DNA from: Intrasporangium sp.
Lineage (GTDB): Bacteria > Actinomycetota > Actinomycetes > Actinomycetales > Dermatophilaceae
Assembly (NCBI RefSeq): GCF_030452765.1
Contig: NZ_JAKDLO010000014.1
Location: 1-42,320 of the forward strand
Length of the DNA stretch: 42,320 nucleotides
Direction: 5' to 3'
Part shown: one piece after another, positions 23,034-32,289 of the stretch
How the letters are laid out: every line of letters begins with the position of its first letter
Numbering within the stretch: position 1 is the first letter of the stretch
The notes under the pieces: generated by a model
What the model was told of the DNA's origin: nothing
Seen by the model: only the letters and a program-made list of their open reading frames with translations
Databases searched by the model: none
Program-made: the position numbers and the translations under genes

Positions 23034-24647
23034 TCAGCGGTCACGGGCCTGAGCCCGGACCTCGAACTTCTGGATCTTGCCGGTCGCGGTCTTGGGCAGC
23101 GCGTCGACGAGCCGGACGACCTCGGGCACCTGGAAGCCGCCGAGGCGCGACCTCGCGTACTCGATGACACGGTCGGGCAGCTCGCCGACCGGGACCGTGC
23201 CGTCCGGCACGACGACGGCGCACACTGCCTCTCCCCAGCGTTCGTCCGGCACTCCGACGACGCTGCACTCAGCGACGCCCGGCGCGGCCAGCACCGTCGC
23301 CTCGACGGCCACCGAGGAGACGTTCTCGCCGCCGGACTTGATGATGTCCTTGAGCCGGTCGGTGAACCAGACGACGCCCTCGCTGTCCACGTGCCCGATG
23401 TCGCCGGAGTGGAACCAGCCGTTCGCGAAGGCTTCCTGGTTCGCCGCCGCGTTGTTCCAGTAGCCGAGGCAGACGTTCGGAGCCCGGTAGACGATCTCGC
23501 CGGTCTCCCCCTGGCCGAGCAGGTCGCCGTCGGGCCGGCTCATCGTCCGGGTCAGCACGCTGGGCACCTGCGGACCCCAAGAGGCCGCAGCCGTGTGCCG
23601 GTGCTCTGGCCACTGCATCACGGTCGCCGGGACCACCTCGGTCTGCCCGGAGCCGAGGATGACGGCCGCGTTGGGGTACATCTCGTCGACCTTGGCCAGC
23701 AGGTTCTCCGGCATCGGCGCCATCGCATAGATGGCGCACTCGACCGAGGTGAGGTCTCGTGGGGTGCGAGCCTGCTCCGCGGCGCACGCCGCGTGCATCA
23801 TCGGCAGCATCATGACGTGGGTCGCGTGGTGTGCGCTCAGCGCATCGAGCACGGCGGCCGGATCGAAGCCCGCGCCGGGTAGCACGACGGTGCCGCCCAT
23901 CATGATGACCGGCATGGCGAGTGTGTTCAGGGCGGTCACGTGGAAGAGCGGCAGGACCACGAGCATGACCGGCGGCTCCGACCCCCACCGCTGCCGCGTC
24001 ACGATCGCGTTGCTCAGCAGGCCGATGGTCACCGACACGTGGCTCGTCAGCACGCCCTTGGGCCGTGACGTCGTGCCGGACGTGTAGAGGCACTGGACCG
24101 CGCCGCGCTCGTCGACCATGGCGTCGAGCGGTCCCTCCATCCCTGTGGCGACGAGGCCGTCCCAGCCGATCGTGCGTCGGTCTGCGACCGGCGCCGGTTC
24201 GTCCTCGGCGACTACTACGGTGGCGATGGACGCCGCGCCGGTGACGATGCCCTCGGCCTTTTGGCGCAGTGCCGGGTCAACAACGAGGATCGGCGCCTCG
24301 GCGTCCCCGACGATCCACGTGAGGTCCTCTGCCGTGAGCATGACGTTGAGCGGCAGGCAGACGAGTCCCGCCCGGGCGCAGGCGTAGTACGTCGCGAGCA
24401 TCCGCCACGAGTTGGTCATCAGGAGCGCGACCGGGGTGCCCGGCCCGAGCCCGAGCCCGAGCAGGGCATGCCCGAGGCGGTCTGCGGTCTGGGCAAGCTC
24501 ACGGAAGGTCACCTCGCGTGTCCCGTCGATCACCGCCCTCCGCTCGGGGAAGAGGGCTGCGGTGCGGGTCAGGGTGTCCCCGACGTTCACGCGCGTGGCA
24601 AGGTGATGGTCGAGCGGGTCGACCAGGGAGAGGTCCGGCTGCATCAT
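23034..24647 (-). CDS. AMP-forming acyl-CoA synthetase (AtuH/FadD-like)
   Basis: A 537-residue ANL-superfamily ligase that activates a carboxylic acid to its CoA thioester through an acyl-AMP. Motifs are the P-loop CLYTSGTTSRPKGV (about 188-201), GSGQTEVVPATVM near 340, the hinge SGDIGHVDSEGVVWFTDRLKDIIKSGGEN and the C-terminal catalytic lysine in LPKTATGKIQK. It lies downstream of the SDR on the same strand but behind a stem-loop, so it likely has its own promoter. Together with the neighbouring genes it would feed citronellic, geranic or another branched acid into the Atu-like pathway; the substrate is an inference from context. Confidence 0.87.
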   Translation of the reverse strand: MMQPDLSLVDPLDHHLATRVNVGDTLTRTAALFPERRAVIDGTREVTFRELAQTADRLGHALLGLGLGPGTPVALLMTNSWRMLATYYACARAGLVCLPLNVMLTAEDLTWIVGDAEAPILVVDPALRQKAEGIVTGAASIATVVVAEDEPAPVADRRTIGWDGLVATGMEGPLDAMVDERGAVQCLYTSGTTSRPKGVLTSHVSVTIGLLSNAIVTRQRWGSEPPVMLVVLPLFHVTALNTLAMPVIMMGGTVVLPGAGFDPAAVLDALSAHHATHVMMLPMMHAACAAEQARTPRDLTSVECAIYAMAPMPENLLAKVDEMYPNAAVILGSGQTEVVPATVMQWPEHRHTAAASWGPQVPSVLTRTMSRPDGDLLGQGETGEIVYRAPNVCLGYWNNAAANQEAFANGWFHSGDIGHVDSEGVVWFTDRLKDIIKSGGENVSSVAVEATVLAAPGVAECSVVGVPDERWGEAVCAVVVPDGTVPVGELPDRVIEYARSRLGGFQVPEVVRLVDALPKTATGKIQKFEVRAQARDR

Positions 24648-24684
24648 TGGTGGTCCTTCACGGTGTTCGATCGGTACCAGCGTG

Positions 24685-24728
24685 AGCTCGGGGGCCCCAG
24701 CCCGCCAGGGCCGTGAGGCCCCCGAGCT
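24685..24728. terminator. 12-bp stem-loop after the SDR gene
   Basis: AGCTCGGGGGCC at 24685-24696 pairs perfectly with 24717-24728 around a 20-nt loop. It lies 8 bp past the SDR stop on the minus strand and before the acyl-CoA ligase start at 24647. It probably ends the SDR/acyl-CoA dehydrogenase transcript. Confidence 0.65.
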
Positions 24729-24735
24729 TCGGCTG

Positions 24736-25578
24736 TCAGTCGAGGAAGATGTCCTTCTGCAGCTGGTCGTCCGTGCCGCCGTAGACCGACAGGTCGGTCA
24801 TGCCGGCCTCGCGCAGCACCTCGTCGTCGATGAAGAAGTTGCCGGTGCACTCGCGTGGGTCGCGGGTGAGGATGACGTATGCCGCGTCCGCCACGATCTC
24901 GGGGCTGCGGCTGGCCTGTATGGCCGTGTCGCCGCCAAGCAGGTTCTGGACCGCCGCGGTCGCGATGAGGGTGCGGGGCCAGAGGCTGTTGGCCGCGATC
25001 CCCGCCTCCCGCAGCTCTTCGGCGAGCCCGAGAGTGACCAGGCTCATGCCGTACTTCGCGATCGTGTAGCCGAGGTGCCCGCCGGCCCACTTCGGGTTGA
25101 GGTTGAGCGGCGGCGACATGGTGAGCACGTGGGCGGCGTCAGACTGCTCGAGATGCGGGAGTGCGGTCTTGGCCAGCAGGAACGACCCACGGCAGTTGAT
25201 GTCCTGCATCAGGTCGTACTTCTTCATCGACAGGCTGGACGTGGGTGACAGGTCGATGGCGCTGGCGTTGTTGACGACGATGTCGATCCCGCCGAACCTC
25301 TCGACGGTCCGGGCCATGGCGTCGGCCACGGAGGCGTCGTCGCGCACGTCTCCGACGATGGGAAGCGCGTGCCCACCTGCCTCTTCGATCTCTGCGGCTG
25401 CCGTGTGGATGGTGCCCTCGAGACGTGGGTCGGGCTGGTCGGTCTTGGCGAGCAGGGCGACGTTGGCGCCATCCCGGGCGGCGCGCAGTGCGATGGCCAG
25501 CCCGATGCCGCGGCTGCCGCCGGACATGATGATGGTGCGGTTTGCGAGTGTGCGTTGGGCGCTCTGTTCTTCGGTCAT
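24736..25578 (-). CDS. short-chain dehydrogenase/reductase, HSDL2-like (AtuB/AtuG counterpart)
   Basis: A 280-residue classical-type SDR. The cofactor motif SGGSRGIGLA (about 19-28) is followed by DVRDDASV, NNASA and the catalytic YTIAK. The stretch AGGHLGYTIAKYGMSLVTLGLAEE and NSLWPRTLIATAAV are characteristic of the HSDL2 branch. It probably oxidises or reduces a hydroxyacyl or alcohol intermediate. The ATG at 25578 has AAGGATGAG upstream and is preferred over longer upstream starts that run into the acyl-CoA dehydrogenase gene. The 32-bp gap to that gene implies one operon. The Pseudomonas atu cluster also carries two SDR genes (atuB, atuG). Confidence 0.87.
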   Translation of the reverse strand: MTEEQSAQRTLANRTIIMSGGSRGIGLAIALRAARDGANVALLAKTDQPDPRLEGTIHTAAAEIEEAGGHALPIVGDVRDDASVADAMARTVERFGGIDIVVNNASAIDLSPTSSLSMKKYDLMQDINCRGSFLLAKTALPHLEQSDAAHVLTMSPPLNLNPKWAGGHLGYTIAKYGMSLVTLGLAEELREAGIAANSLWPRTLIATAAVQNLLGGDTAIQASRSPEIVADAAYVILTRDPRECTGNFFIDDEVLREAGMTDLSVYGGTDDQLQKDIFLD

Positions 25579-25610
25579 GAGCTCATCCTTGCGTGTTGTC
25601 GTGCGACGCG

Positions 25611-26756
25611 TCACGCGGGCAGCCCGTCGAGCCGGGCGAGAACCTGGAGCATGACCTCGTCGGCTCCGCCGCCGATCGACGCGAGTCGTGCGTCCCGGTA
25701 GAACCGCGAGGTCCATGTCTCCTCGACGTAGCCCATACCGCCATGGAACTGCAGGCACGTGTCGGCGACCTCACGGACGAGGCGGCCGGCGGTGAGCTTG
25801 GCGACCGAAGCCATCCGGGTGATGTCCTCGCGGGCCATCCGGGCCTCGCACGTCTCGCGGTTGTGGCTGCGCAGCAGGTCGACCTTGGCCTGCAGCTCGG
25901 CGAGGCGGAAGGCGACATACTGCTTCGACGCGAGGGGGGTGCCGAAGACGCTCCGCTCCGCCACGAACCGTCGGGTCTGCTCGAGTGCCCGGTCGCACTG
26001 ACCGACGGTGGTGTAGGCGGCCGACATCCGCTCGATGACGAACTGCTGCATCTGCTGCTGGAAGCCGCGACCGACCTCTCCGATCGTGTTCGCCACCGGG
26101 ACCCGCACATCCTCGAGCACGATCTCGGCCGTGTCGGAGGCATGGTTGCCCAGCTTGTCGAGGGTCCGGCTGACCGTGAACCCCGGCGTCGTGGTCGGGA
26201 CGACGATCTGCGAGATGCCGCGGTAGCCGCCCTCGTCGGAGGTCCGTGCGAGCAGACAGACCCAGTCGGCCTGGGCACCGTTGGTGATGAACATCTTGCG
26301 TCCGGAGACCACCCAGTCACCTCCGTCACGTCGAGCACGGGTACGCAGGCGCGCGACGTCCGAACCGGTGTCCGGCTCGGTCACCGCGATCGCCGCAACA
26401 GCCTCCCCGGCGATGGCCGGGGCGAGGAATGCGACCTTCTGCTCGTGCGTGCCGAGCTCGGCGAGCGATGGTGTCGCCATCATCGACTGCACCCCGATGG
26501 CCATGCTCACCCCGGCCGAGGCCATCCGGCCGAGCTCCTCACACGCGACCATCTGGTAGGAGTGGTCCGCCCCCAGCCCGCCGTAGGCGGGGTCGTACTC
26601 GATGCCGAGCAGCCCGACCTCGGCCGCCTTCGGGAAGACGTCGTGGGCGGGGAAGGCTCCGTCGCGCTCCCAGTCGTCGGCGCACGGGTTGACCACGGTG
26701 TCGACGAAGTGCCGGACACTCTTGCGGAAGTCGTCGTGGTCTTCGGTGAGGCGCAT
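25611..26756 (-). CDS. acyl-CoA dehydrogenase (AtuD-like)
   Basis: A 381-residue flavoprotein that introduces an alpha-beta double bond into an acyl-CoA and passes electrons to ETF. Signatures are AIAVTEPDTGSDVARLRTRA (FAD and substrate binding, about 128-147), DKLGNHASDTAEIVLEDVRVP and the C-terminal LQFHGGMGYVEETWTSRFYRDARLASIGGGADEVM, where the Glu near the end of GGGADE is at the usual catalytic-base position. Context (divergent from atuA, same strand as an SDR) makes it the counterpart of citronellyl-CoA dehydrogenase AtuD, although leucine-type isovaleryl-CoA dehydrogenase cannot be ruled out. ATG at 26756 has no strong ribosome site; operator A lies 30 bp upstream. Confidence 0.88.
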   Translation of the reverse strand: MRLTEDHDDFRKSVRHFVDTVVNPCADDWERDGAFPAHDVFPKAAEVGLLGIEYDPAYGGLGADHSYQMVACEELGRMASAGVSMAIGVQSMMATPSLAELGTHEQKVAFLAPAIAGEAVAAIAVTEPDTGSDVARLRTRARRDGGDWVVSGRKMFITNGAQADWVCLLARTSDEGGYRGISQIVVPTTTPGFTVSRTLDKLGNHASDTAEIVLEDVRVPVANTIGEVGRGFQQQMQQFVIERMSAAYTTVGQCDRALEQTRRFVAERSVFGTPLASKQYVAFRLAELQAKVDLLRSHNRETCEARMAREDITRMASVAKLTAGRLVREVADTCLQFHGGMGYVEETWTSRFYRDARLASIGGGADEVMLQVLARLDGLPA

Positions 26757-26785
26757 GGACAGACGGTAGACGGGAAGTCACCAAG

Positions 26786-26807
26786 AAACAAGCAGGCTTG
26801 CTTGTTT
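26786..26807. promoter_or_regulatory. operator A in the divergent acyl-CoA dehydrogenase/atuA promoter
   Basis: AAACAAGCA at 26786-26794 is inverted at 26799-26807 with a 4-nt gap. On the minus strand TTGTTT (26791-26786) and TACCGT (26768-26763) form a -35/-10 pair with 17-bp spacing. On the plus strand TTGCTT (26798-26803) and CACGCT (26822-26827) are a weaker pair that would start transcription at or next to the atuA ATG (26836). A protein bound to the palindrome would cover both -35 boxes. The same module recurs at 39019-39042. Confidence 0.8.
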
Positions 26808-26835
26808 TGGGTTCGGTGTGCCACGCTGCGGTGTC

Positions 26836-28611
26836 ATGAGCGACACGAGCGCATCGCCGGACTCGGCCGAGGTCCTGCGCATCGGAAACTGCTCGGGCTT
26901 CTACGGCGACCGGCTCTCGGCGATGCGCGAGATGCTCGAGGGCGGCCCGCTCGACGTCCTCACCGGCGACTACCTCGCCGAGCTGACCATGCTCATCCTC
27001 GGCCGCGACCGGGCCAGGGATCCCGGGCTCGGCTATGCCCGAACCTTCCTGCGCCAGCTCGAGGACTGCCTCGGGCTCGCCAAGGACAAGGGCGTGCGCA
27101 TCGTCGTCAACGCCGGCGGCCTGGCCCCACACGGCTGCGCCGCCGCTGTCCATGACCTCGCCGCCCGTCTGGGGCTCGACGTCTCGGTCGCCGTCGTCGA
27201 CGGTGACGACCTGACCGACCGGGCGGCCGAGCTCGGCCTGGGCACGCCTCTTGCCGCGAACGCCTATCTCGGCGGGTTCGGCATCGCCGCCGCCTGCCGG
27301 GCCGGTGCCGAGGTCGTCGTCACCGGACGGGTCACCGACGCGTCGGTGGTGGTCGGCCCGGCGATCGCCCACTTCGGCTGGGGCCGAACGGAGTTCGACG
27401 CCATAGCGGGGGCCATGGCGGCAGGTCACGTCATCGAGTGCGGCACCCAGGCGACCGGTGGCAACCTCGCCTTCTTCCGCGAGATCCCCGACCTGACCAG
27501 GCCCGGGTTCCCGGTCGCGGAGATCCACCGTGACGGCTCGTGCGTCGTCACGAAGCACCCCGGCACGGGTGGCGCGGTGACCCTCGACACGGTCCTGTCC
27601 CAGCTGCTCTACGAGGTGCAGGACGCCCGCTACGCGGGGCCCGACGCCGTGCTCCGACTCGACTCGATCACGCTCGCGCAGGAGGGCCCGGACCGCGTCC
27701 TCGTCACCGGCGTCCACGGCGAGGTACCGCCCCCGGACGTCAAGGTCTCGTGCACGAGCATCGGCGGCTACCGGAACGAGATGACGTTCGTGCTGACCGG
27801 GCTCGACATCGACGCCAAGGCCGACCTCGCCCGGCGACAGGTCGAGACGGCACTGCCGGTCCGCCCCACCGAGCTGACCTGGACCCTCGCCCGCACCGAC
27901 CACGACGACCCCGACACCCAGGCTCGCGCCGCAGCGACGCTCACCGTCGTGGCTCGAGACCCGGACGAGCGCAACGTCGGGCGCGCCTTCTCAGGCGCTG
28001 CTGTCGAGATCGTCCTGGCGACCTACCCCGGGTGCTTCCTGACCAGCCCACCGGGTGGCGGCTCCGCATACGGCGTCTACCGGCCCGCCTACGTGCCTCA
28101 GGATGTGCCCGTGCACACCGTGACCCTGCCCAGCGGTGAGCGCCGAATCATCGAGCCGCCTTCGACGACAAGGCAGCTCGAGCCCCTCGCCGACGACCCA
28201 GCCGCGCCGGAAGCTCGCGCGCCGGGCGAAGCGGGCTCAGCGGCATACGAACCGGTTGTCACTGCCCCTCTCGGGACGATCGTCGGCGCCCGGTCCGGGG
28301 ACAAGGGCGGCAACGCGAACGTCGGCGTGTGGGTGCGCTCGGACGACGAGTTCGCTTGGCTGGATGGCTTCCTCACGGTCGAGCGGCTCCACGCGCTCCT
28401 TCCGGAGACGCGCGACCTGACGGTCACGCGCACCCGGCTCCCGCGGCTTCGCGCGCTCAACTTCGTCATCGAAGGCCTGCTCGGCGAAGGGGTCGCGTAT
28501 GCCGCTCGCTTCGACCCGCAGGCCAAGGCACTCGGCGAGTGGCTGAGGGCGCGCCACGTCGACCTGCCGACCCGACTGCTGCCCACGACCGAGGAGGTCG
28601 AGCACGCATGA
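26836..28611 (+). CDS. atuA: AtuA-like acyclic terpene utilization protein (DUF1446 family)
   Basis: A 591-residue protein. The N-terminal 430 residues form the AtuA/DUF1446 core (RIGNCSGFYGDRLSAM near 15-30, VNAGGLAPHGC, VVTGRVTDASVVVGP, ECGTQATGGNL), and the C-terminal 110 residues form the small AtuA ferredoxin-like domain (ARSGDKGGNANVGVW near 483-497). AtuA is required for citronellol and geranic acid use in Pseudomonas, and its reaction is not firmly established. The start at 26836 is favoured because the preceding 50 bases are an operator-promoter module with no ribosome site, so the mRNA may be leaderless. The stop overlaps the carboxylase start (ATGA, 28608-28611). Confidence 0.9.
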   Translation: MSDTSASPDSAEVLRIGNCSGFYGDRLSAMREMLEGGPLDVLTGDYLAELTMLILGRDRARDPGLGYARTFLRQLEDCLGLAKDKGVRIVVNAGGLAPHGCAAAVHDLAARLGLDVSVAVVDGDDLTDRAAELGLGTPLAANAYLGGFGIAAACRAGAEVVVTGRVTDASVVVGPAIAHFGWGRTEFDAIAGAMAAGHVIECGTQATGGNLAFFREIPDLTRPGFPVAEIHRDGSCVVTKHPGTGGAVTLDTVLSQLLYEVQDARYAGPDAVLRLDSITLAQEGPDRVLVTGVHGEVPPPDVKVSCTSIGGYRNEMTFVLTGLDIDAKADLARRQVETALPVRPTELTWTLARTDHDDPDTQARAAATLTVVARDPDERNVGRAFSGAAVEIVLATYPGCFLTSPPGGGSAYGVYRPAYVPQDVPVHTVTLPSGERRIIEPPSTTRQLEPLADDPAAPEARAPGEAGSAAYEPVVTAPLGTIVGARSGDKGGNANVGVWVRSDDEFAWLDGFLTVERLHALLPETRDLTVTRTRLPRLRALNFVIEGLLGEGVAYAARFDPQAKALGEWLRARHVDLPTRLLPTTEEVEHA

Positions 28612-30206
28612 CGATCCTGCGCAGCACCATCGACCCGACGAGCGAGGACTCCCGAGCCAACGCCGAGGCGATGACGGCCCAGCTGGCCGAGATCGACGCG
28701 CAGCTCGCCCTGGCCATCGCCGGCGGCGGCGAACGAGCGGTCGCGCGACACCGCAGCCGCGGCAAGCTCACCGCCCGCGAACGGGTCGAGCTGCTCCTCG
28801 ACCGGGACGCGCCGTTCCTCGAACTCGCGCCGTTCGCCGGGTACGGTAGTCGGTTCACGGTGGGTGGCAGCGTCGTCGCGGGGATCGGGGTGATCGAGGA
28901 CGTCGAGTGCATGGTCATCGCGAACGACCCGACGGTCAAGGGCGGTGCGAGCAACCCGTCGTCGGTCAAGAAGACGCTGCGGATGCACGACATCGCCCGG
29001 CAGAACCGGCTGCCGGTCATCAGCCTCGTCGAGTCGGGCGGCGCCGACCTGCCCACGCAGAAGGAGATCTTCATCCCGGGCGGCGCGATCTTCCGCAACC
29101 TCACGCGGCTGTCCGCGGCCGGCATCCCGACGATCGCGCTCGTCTTCGGCAACTCGACCGCGGGCGGGGCCTACCTACCGGGGATGAGCGACCACGTCGT
29201 CATGATCGAGGAGCGCTCGAAGGTGTTCCTCGGTGGGCCCCCACTCGTCAAGGCGGCGACCGGCGAGGAGTCCGACGACGAGTCGCTCGGTGGGGCGGCG
29301 ATGCACGCGCGGGTCTCGGGACTCGCCGACTACTACGCCCTCGACGAGCAGGACGCGATCCGGATCGGGCGGCGCGTCGTCGCTCGGCTGAACCGACGCA
29401 AGGCGCTCGATCCCGTGACGGCCGCCCCGAGGCCGCCGAGGTACGCCGTCGACGACCTGCTCGGCATCGTGCCCCCCGACCTGAAGAACCCGTTCGACCC
29501 GCGTGAGGTCATCGCCCGGATCGTCGACGACTCGGACTTCGACGAGTTCAAGCCGCTCTACGGCAGCTCGCTGGTCACCGGGTGGGCGCAGCTGCTCGGC
29601 TATCCGCTCGGCATCCTCGCCAACGCTCGCGGCGTCCTCTTCAGCGAGGAGGCCCAGAAGGCAGCGCAGTTCATCCAACTGGCCAACCAGAGCGACACAC
29701 CGCTGCTGTTCCTGCACAACACGACCGGATACATGGTCGGCAAGGAGTACGAGCAGGGCGGCATCATCAAGCACGGCGCGATGATGATCAACGCCGTGTC
29801 CAACTCGACCGTCCCGCACATCTCGGTCCTGCTCGGCAACTCGTACGGCGCCGGGCACTACGGCATGTGCGGGCGTGCCTACGAGCCGAGGTTCGTCTTC
29901 ACCTGGCCGAGCGCCCGCAGCTCGGTGATGGGAGCACAACAGCTCGCCGACGTCACCTTCAACGTCTCGCGCGTCTCGGCCCTCGCCCAAGGCAAGCCGT
30001 TCGACGAGGAAGGCGCGCTCGCCGTCCGGGCCGCCATCGAACAGCAGATCACCGCCGAGGCCCTGCCGCTCGTGCTGTCCGGTCTCGTCTACGACGACGG
30101 CATCATCGACCCACGCGACACGCGGTCCGTCCTCGGTATCGCCCTGTCTGCGATCCACAACGCGCCGATCGAGGGCACGACCTCGTTCGGCGTCTTCCGG
30201 ATGTGA
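28608..30206 (+). CDS. atuC: biotin-dependent acyl-CoA carboxylase, beta (carboxyltransferase) subunit; geranyl/methylcrotonyl-CoA type
   Basis: A 532-residue carboxyltransferase of the MCC/GCC beta group with both CT half-domains. The N-half has FGNSTAGGAYLPGMSDHVV and KVFLGGPPLVKAATGE, the acyl-CoA oxyanion region. The C-half has FLHNTTGYMVGKEYEQGGIIKHGAMM and LGNSYGAGHYGMCGRAYEPRF, the biotin-binding oxyanion hole. It transfers CO2 from carboxybiotin to the gamma carbon of an unsaturated acyl-CoA. Its position after atuA favours geranyl-CoA-type over methylcrotonyl-CoA substrate, but the selecting residue was not assigned. Start and stop show tight coupling: ATGA overlap with atuA and 7 bp to the alpha subunit. 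Confidence 0.88.
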   Translation: MTILRSTIDPTSEDSRANAEAMTAQLAEIDAQLALAIAGGGERAVARHRSRGKLTARERVELLLDRDAPFLELAPFAGYGSRFTVGGSVVAGIGVIEDVECMVIANDPTVKGGASNPSSVKKTLRMHDIARQNRLPVISLVESGGADLPTQKEIFIPGGAIFRNLTRLSAAGIPTIALVFGNSTAGGAYLPGMSDHVVMIEERSKVFLGGPPLVKAATGEESDDESLGGAAMHARVSGLADYYALDEQDAIRIGRRVVARLNRRKALDPVTAAPRPPRYAVDDLLGIVPPDLKNPFDPREVIARIVDDSDFDEFKPLYGSSLVTGWAQLLGYPLGILANARGVLFSEEAQKAAQFIQLANQSDTPLLFLHNTTGYMVGKEYEQGGIIKHGAMMINAVSNSTVPHISVLLGNSYGAGHYGMCGRAYEPRFVFTWPSARSSVMGAQQLADVTFNVSRVSALAQGKPFDEEGALAVRAAIEQQITAEALPLVLSGLVYDDGIIDPRDTRSVLGIALSAIHNAPIEGTTSFGVFRM

Positions 30207-30213
30207 GGCACTG

Positions 30214-32289
30214 ATGACGACCACGAACGCCACCACGAGCGCGGGCTCGGTCGCCGGCCGACCGATCACGAGTGTCCTGGTCGCCAACCGCGGCGAGATC
30301 GCTCGGCGCGTCTTCGCCACCTGCCGCCGCCGCGGGATCGCTACCGTCGCCGTCTACTCCGACGCCGACGCCGACAGCCCCCATGTCACCGAGGCCGATG
30401 CGAGCGTCCAGCTGCCAGGCACGGCTCCTGCCGAGACCTACCTGCGCGGCGACCTTGTCATCGCGGCCGCCTTGCGTGCCGGCGCCGATGCGATCCACCC
30501 GGGCTACGGCTTCCTCTCCGAGAACGCCGACTTCGCGGCTGCCGTGCAGGAGGCGGGGCTCACGTGGATCGGACCTGACCCCAAGGCGATCCGGCTCATG
30601 GGCTCGAAGGTCGAGTCGAAGCAGCTCATGGCCGATGCCGGCGTCCCGGTGCTCGACCGCCTCGATCCGGACGACATCACCGAGGCTGACCTGCCCGTCC
30701 TCGTCAAGGCATCGGCCGGCGGCGGTGGGCGCGGGATGCGCATCGTCCGGACGCCGGCCGAAGTGCTCGATGCGGTCGCGAGCGCCGCTCGTGAGGCGGC
30801 GAGCGCCTTCGGTGACCCGACGGTCTTCTGCGAGCGCTACCTCGAGTCGGGGCACCATGTCGAAGTACAGGTCATGGCCGACGCCCACGGCACCGTATGG
30901 GCCCTCGGCGAACGCGAGTGCTCGCTCCAGCGGCGTCACCAGAAGGTCATCGAGGAGGCGCCCTCACCGCTGGTCGAGCACGTCGGCGCAGACATGCGCG
31001 AGCGCCTCCTCGCCGCGGCACGCAATGCAGCGACGGCCGTCGACTACCGCAGCGCCGGCACGGTCGAGTTCCTCGCGGACGACACCGGCCGCTTCTGGTT
31101 CCTCGAGATGAACACGAGGCTGCAGGTCGAGCACCCCGTCACCGAGAGCGTCACCGGGCTCGACCTCGTCGGCCTCCAGCTCGACGTGGCCGCCGGGCTG
31201 GCCCTGCAGGGCGACGAGCCGACGATGACCGGTCACTCGATCGAGGCGCGCCTCTACGCCGAGGACCCCGCCCGCGACTGGCAGCCCCAGAGCGGCACCG
31301 TGCACGTGCTCGATGTCCCCGGCGTCACGACGCAGTTCGCGATCCCCGAGCACCACGGCATCCGCCTGGACGCCGGCGTGCGCGAAGGCACCGTCGTCGG
31401 AGTCAGCTACGACCCCATGCTCGCCAAGGTCATCTCCCGGGCACCGACCCGCCACGAGGCGGCCCGTGAGCTCGCGTCCGCCCTGCGCCGAGCGCGCATC
31501 CACGGCCTGACCACCAACCGCGACCTGCTCGTCGCGAGCCTGCTGCACCCGGACTACCTGTCCGGCACGGCGGACACCCGGTTCTACACGCAGCACGACC
31601 CGGCAGAGCTGGCAAGCAGCATCGGACTCGACCCCGCCCTGGGTGCTCTCGTCGCGGCGCTTGCCGATGCTTCCGCCCAACGCGCGAACTCGCCCGTCCT
31701 GCAAGGGATCCCGAGCGGGTTCCGCAACGTGCCGGGAGGCTTCCAACGGCGCAGCTACACGATCCGGGCAGACGAGCTCCCCGTCGCCTACCGCATCATC
31801 CGCCGGGGGCTCGAGCTCGAGCGCCTGCCAGACGGGGTCGGCACCATCGGGCTCCTCGCGGCCGCGCCGGACCGGGTCGTCCTCGATCTCGACGGGGTGC
31901 GGCGACAGTACACAGTCGCTCGTTTCACCTCCGGCGACGTGACGTCCGTCGTGGTCGACGGCGCCGAGGGGAGCATCACCCTGCATGCCGTGCCCCGTTT
32001 CGTCGACCCGTCGACCCAGGTGCAGGCCGGCGCGCTGGTGGCCCCGATGCCGGGCACGATCGTGCGGGTAGCGGTGGTCCAGGGCAGCCACGTCGAGCCC
32101 GGCCAACCGCTGCTGTGGCTCGAGGCGATGAAGATGGAGCATGCCGTCACGGCGACGACCGCCGGTGTCGTGAACCACGTCCACGTCGTCCTCGGCCAGC
32201 AGGTGGACCAGGCCACTACCCTCGCGGTGGTCGATGACGCACCGACCGAGACCGACCAGGACGAGACGATGGAGGACACCACACCATGA
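30214..32289 (+). CDS. atuF: acyl-CoA carboxylase alpha subunit (biotin carboxylase plus biotin carrier)
   Basis: A 691-residue protein. The biotin carboxylase domain covers about 18-465 (VLVANRGEIARRVF, ATP-grasp loop KASAGGGGRGMRIV, VIEEAPSP, FLEMNTRLQVEHPVTE). A linker/BT domain follows, and the C-terminal biotinyl domain carries the biotinylated lysine in WLEAMKMEHAV (about 632-642). It forms the holoenzyme with the beta subunit encoded 7 bp upstream. The domain order matches MCC and GCC alpha subunits rather than two-part acetyl-CoA carboxylases. The stop overlaps the enoyl-CoA hydratase start (ATGA, 32286-32289). The 15-residue tail after the biotinyl domain is acidic. Confidence 0.9.
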   Translation: MTTTNATTSAGSVAGRPITSVLVANRGEIARRVFATCRRRGIATVAVYSDADADSPHVTEADASVQLPGTAPAETYLRGDLVIAAALRAGADAIHPGYGFLSENADFAAAVQEAGLTWIGPDPKAIRLMGSKVESKQLMADAGVPVLDRLDPDDITEADLPVLVKASAGGGGRGMRIVRTPAEVLDAVASAAREAASAFGDPTVFCERYLESGHHVEVQVMADAHGTVWALGERECSLQRRHQKVIEEAPSPLVEHVGADMRERLLAAARNAATAVDYRSAGTVEFLADDTGRFWFLEMNTRLQVEHPVTESVTGLDLVGLQLDVAAGLALQGDEPTMTGHSIEARLYAEDPARDWQPQSGTVHVLDVPGVTTQFAIPEHHGIRLDAGVREGTVVGVSYDPMLAKVISRAPTRHEAARELASALRRARIHGLTTNRDLLVASLLHPDYLSGTADTRFYTQHDPAELASSIGLDPALGALVAALADASAQRANSPVLQGIPSGFRNVPGGFQRRSYTIRADELPVAYRIIRRGLELERLPDGVGTIGLLAAAPDRVVLDLDGVRRQYTVARFTSGDVTSVVVDGAEGSITLHAVPRFVDPSTQVQAGALVAPMPGTIVRVAVVQGSHVEPGQPLLWLEAMKMEHAVTATTAGVVNHVHVVLGQQVDQATTLAVVDDAPTETDQDETMEDTTP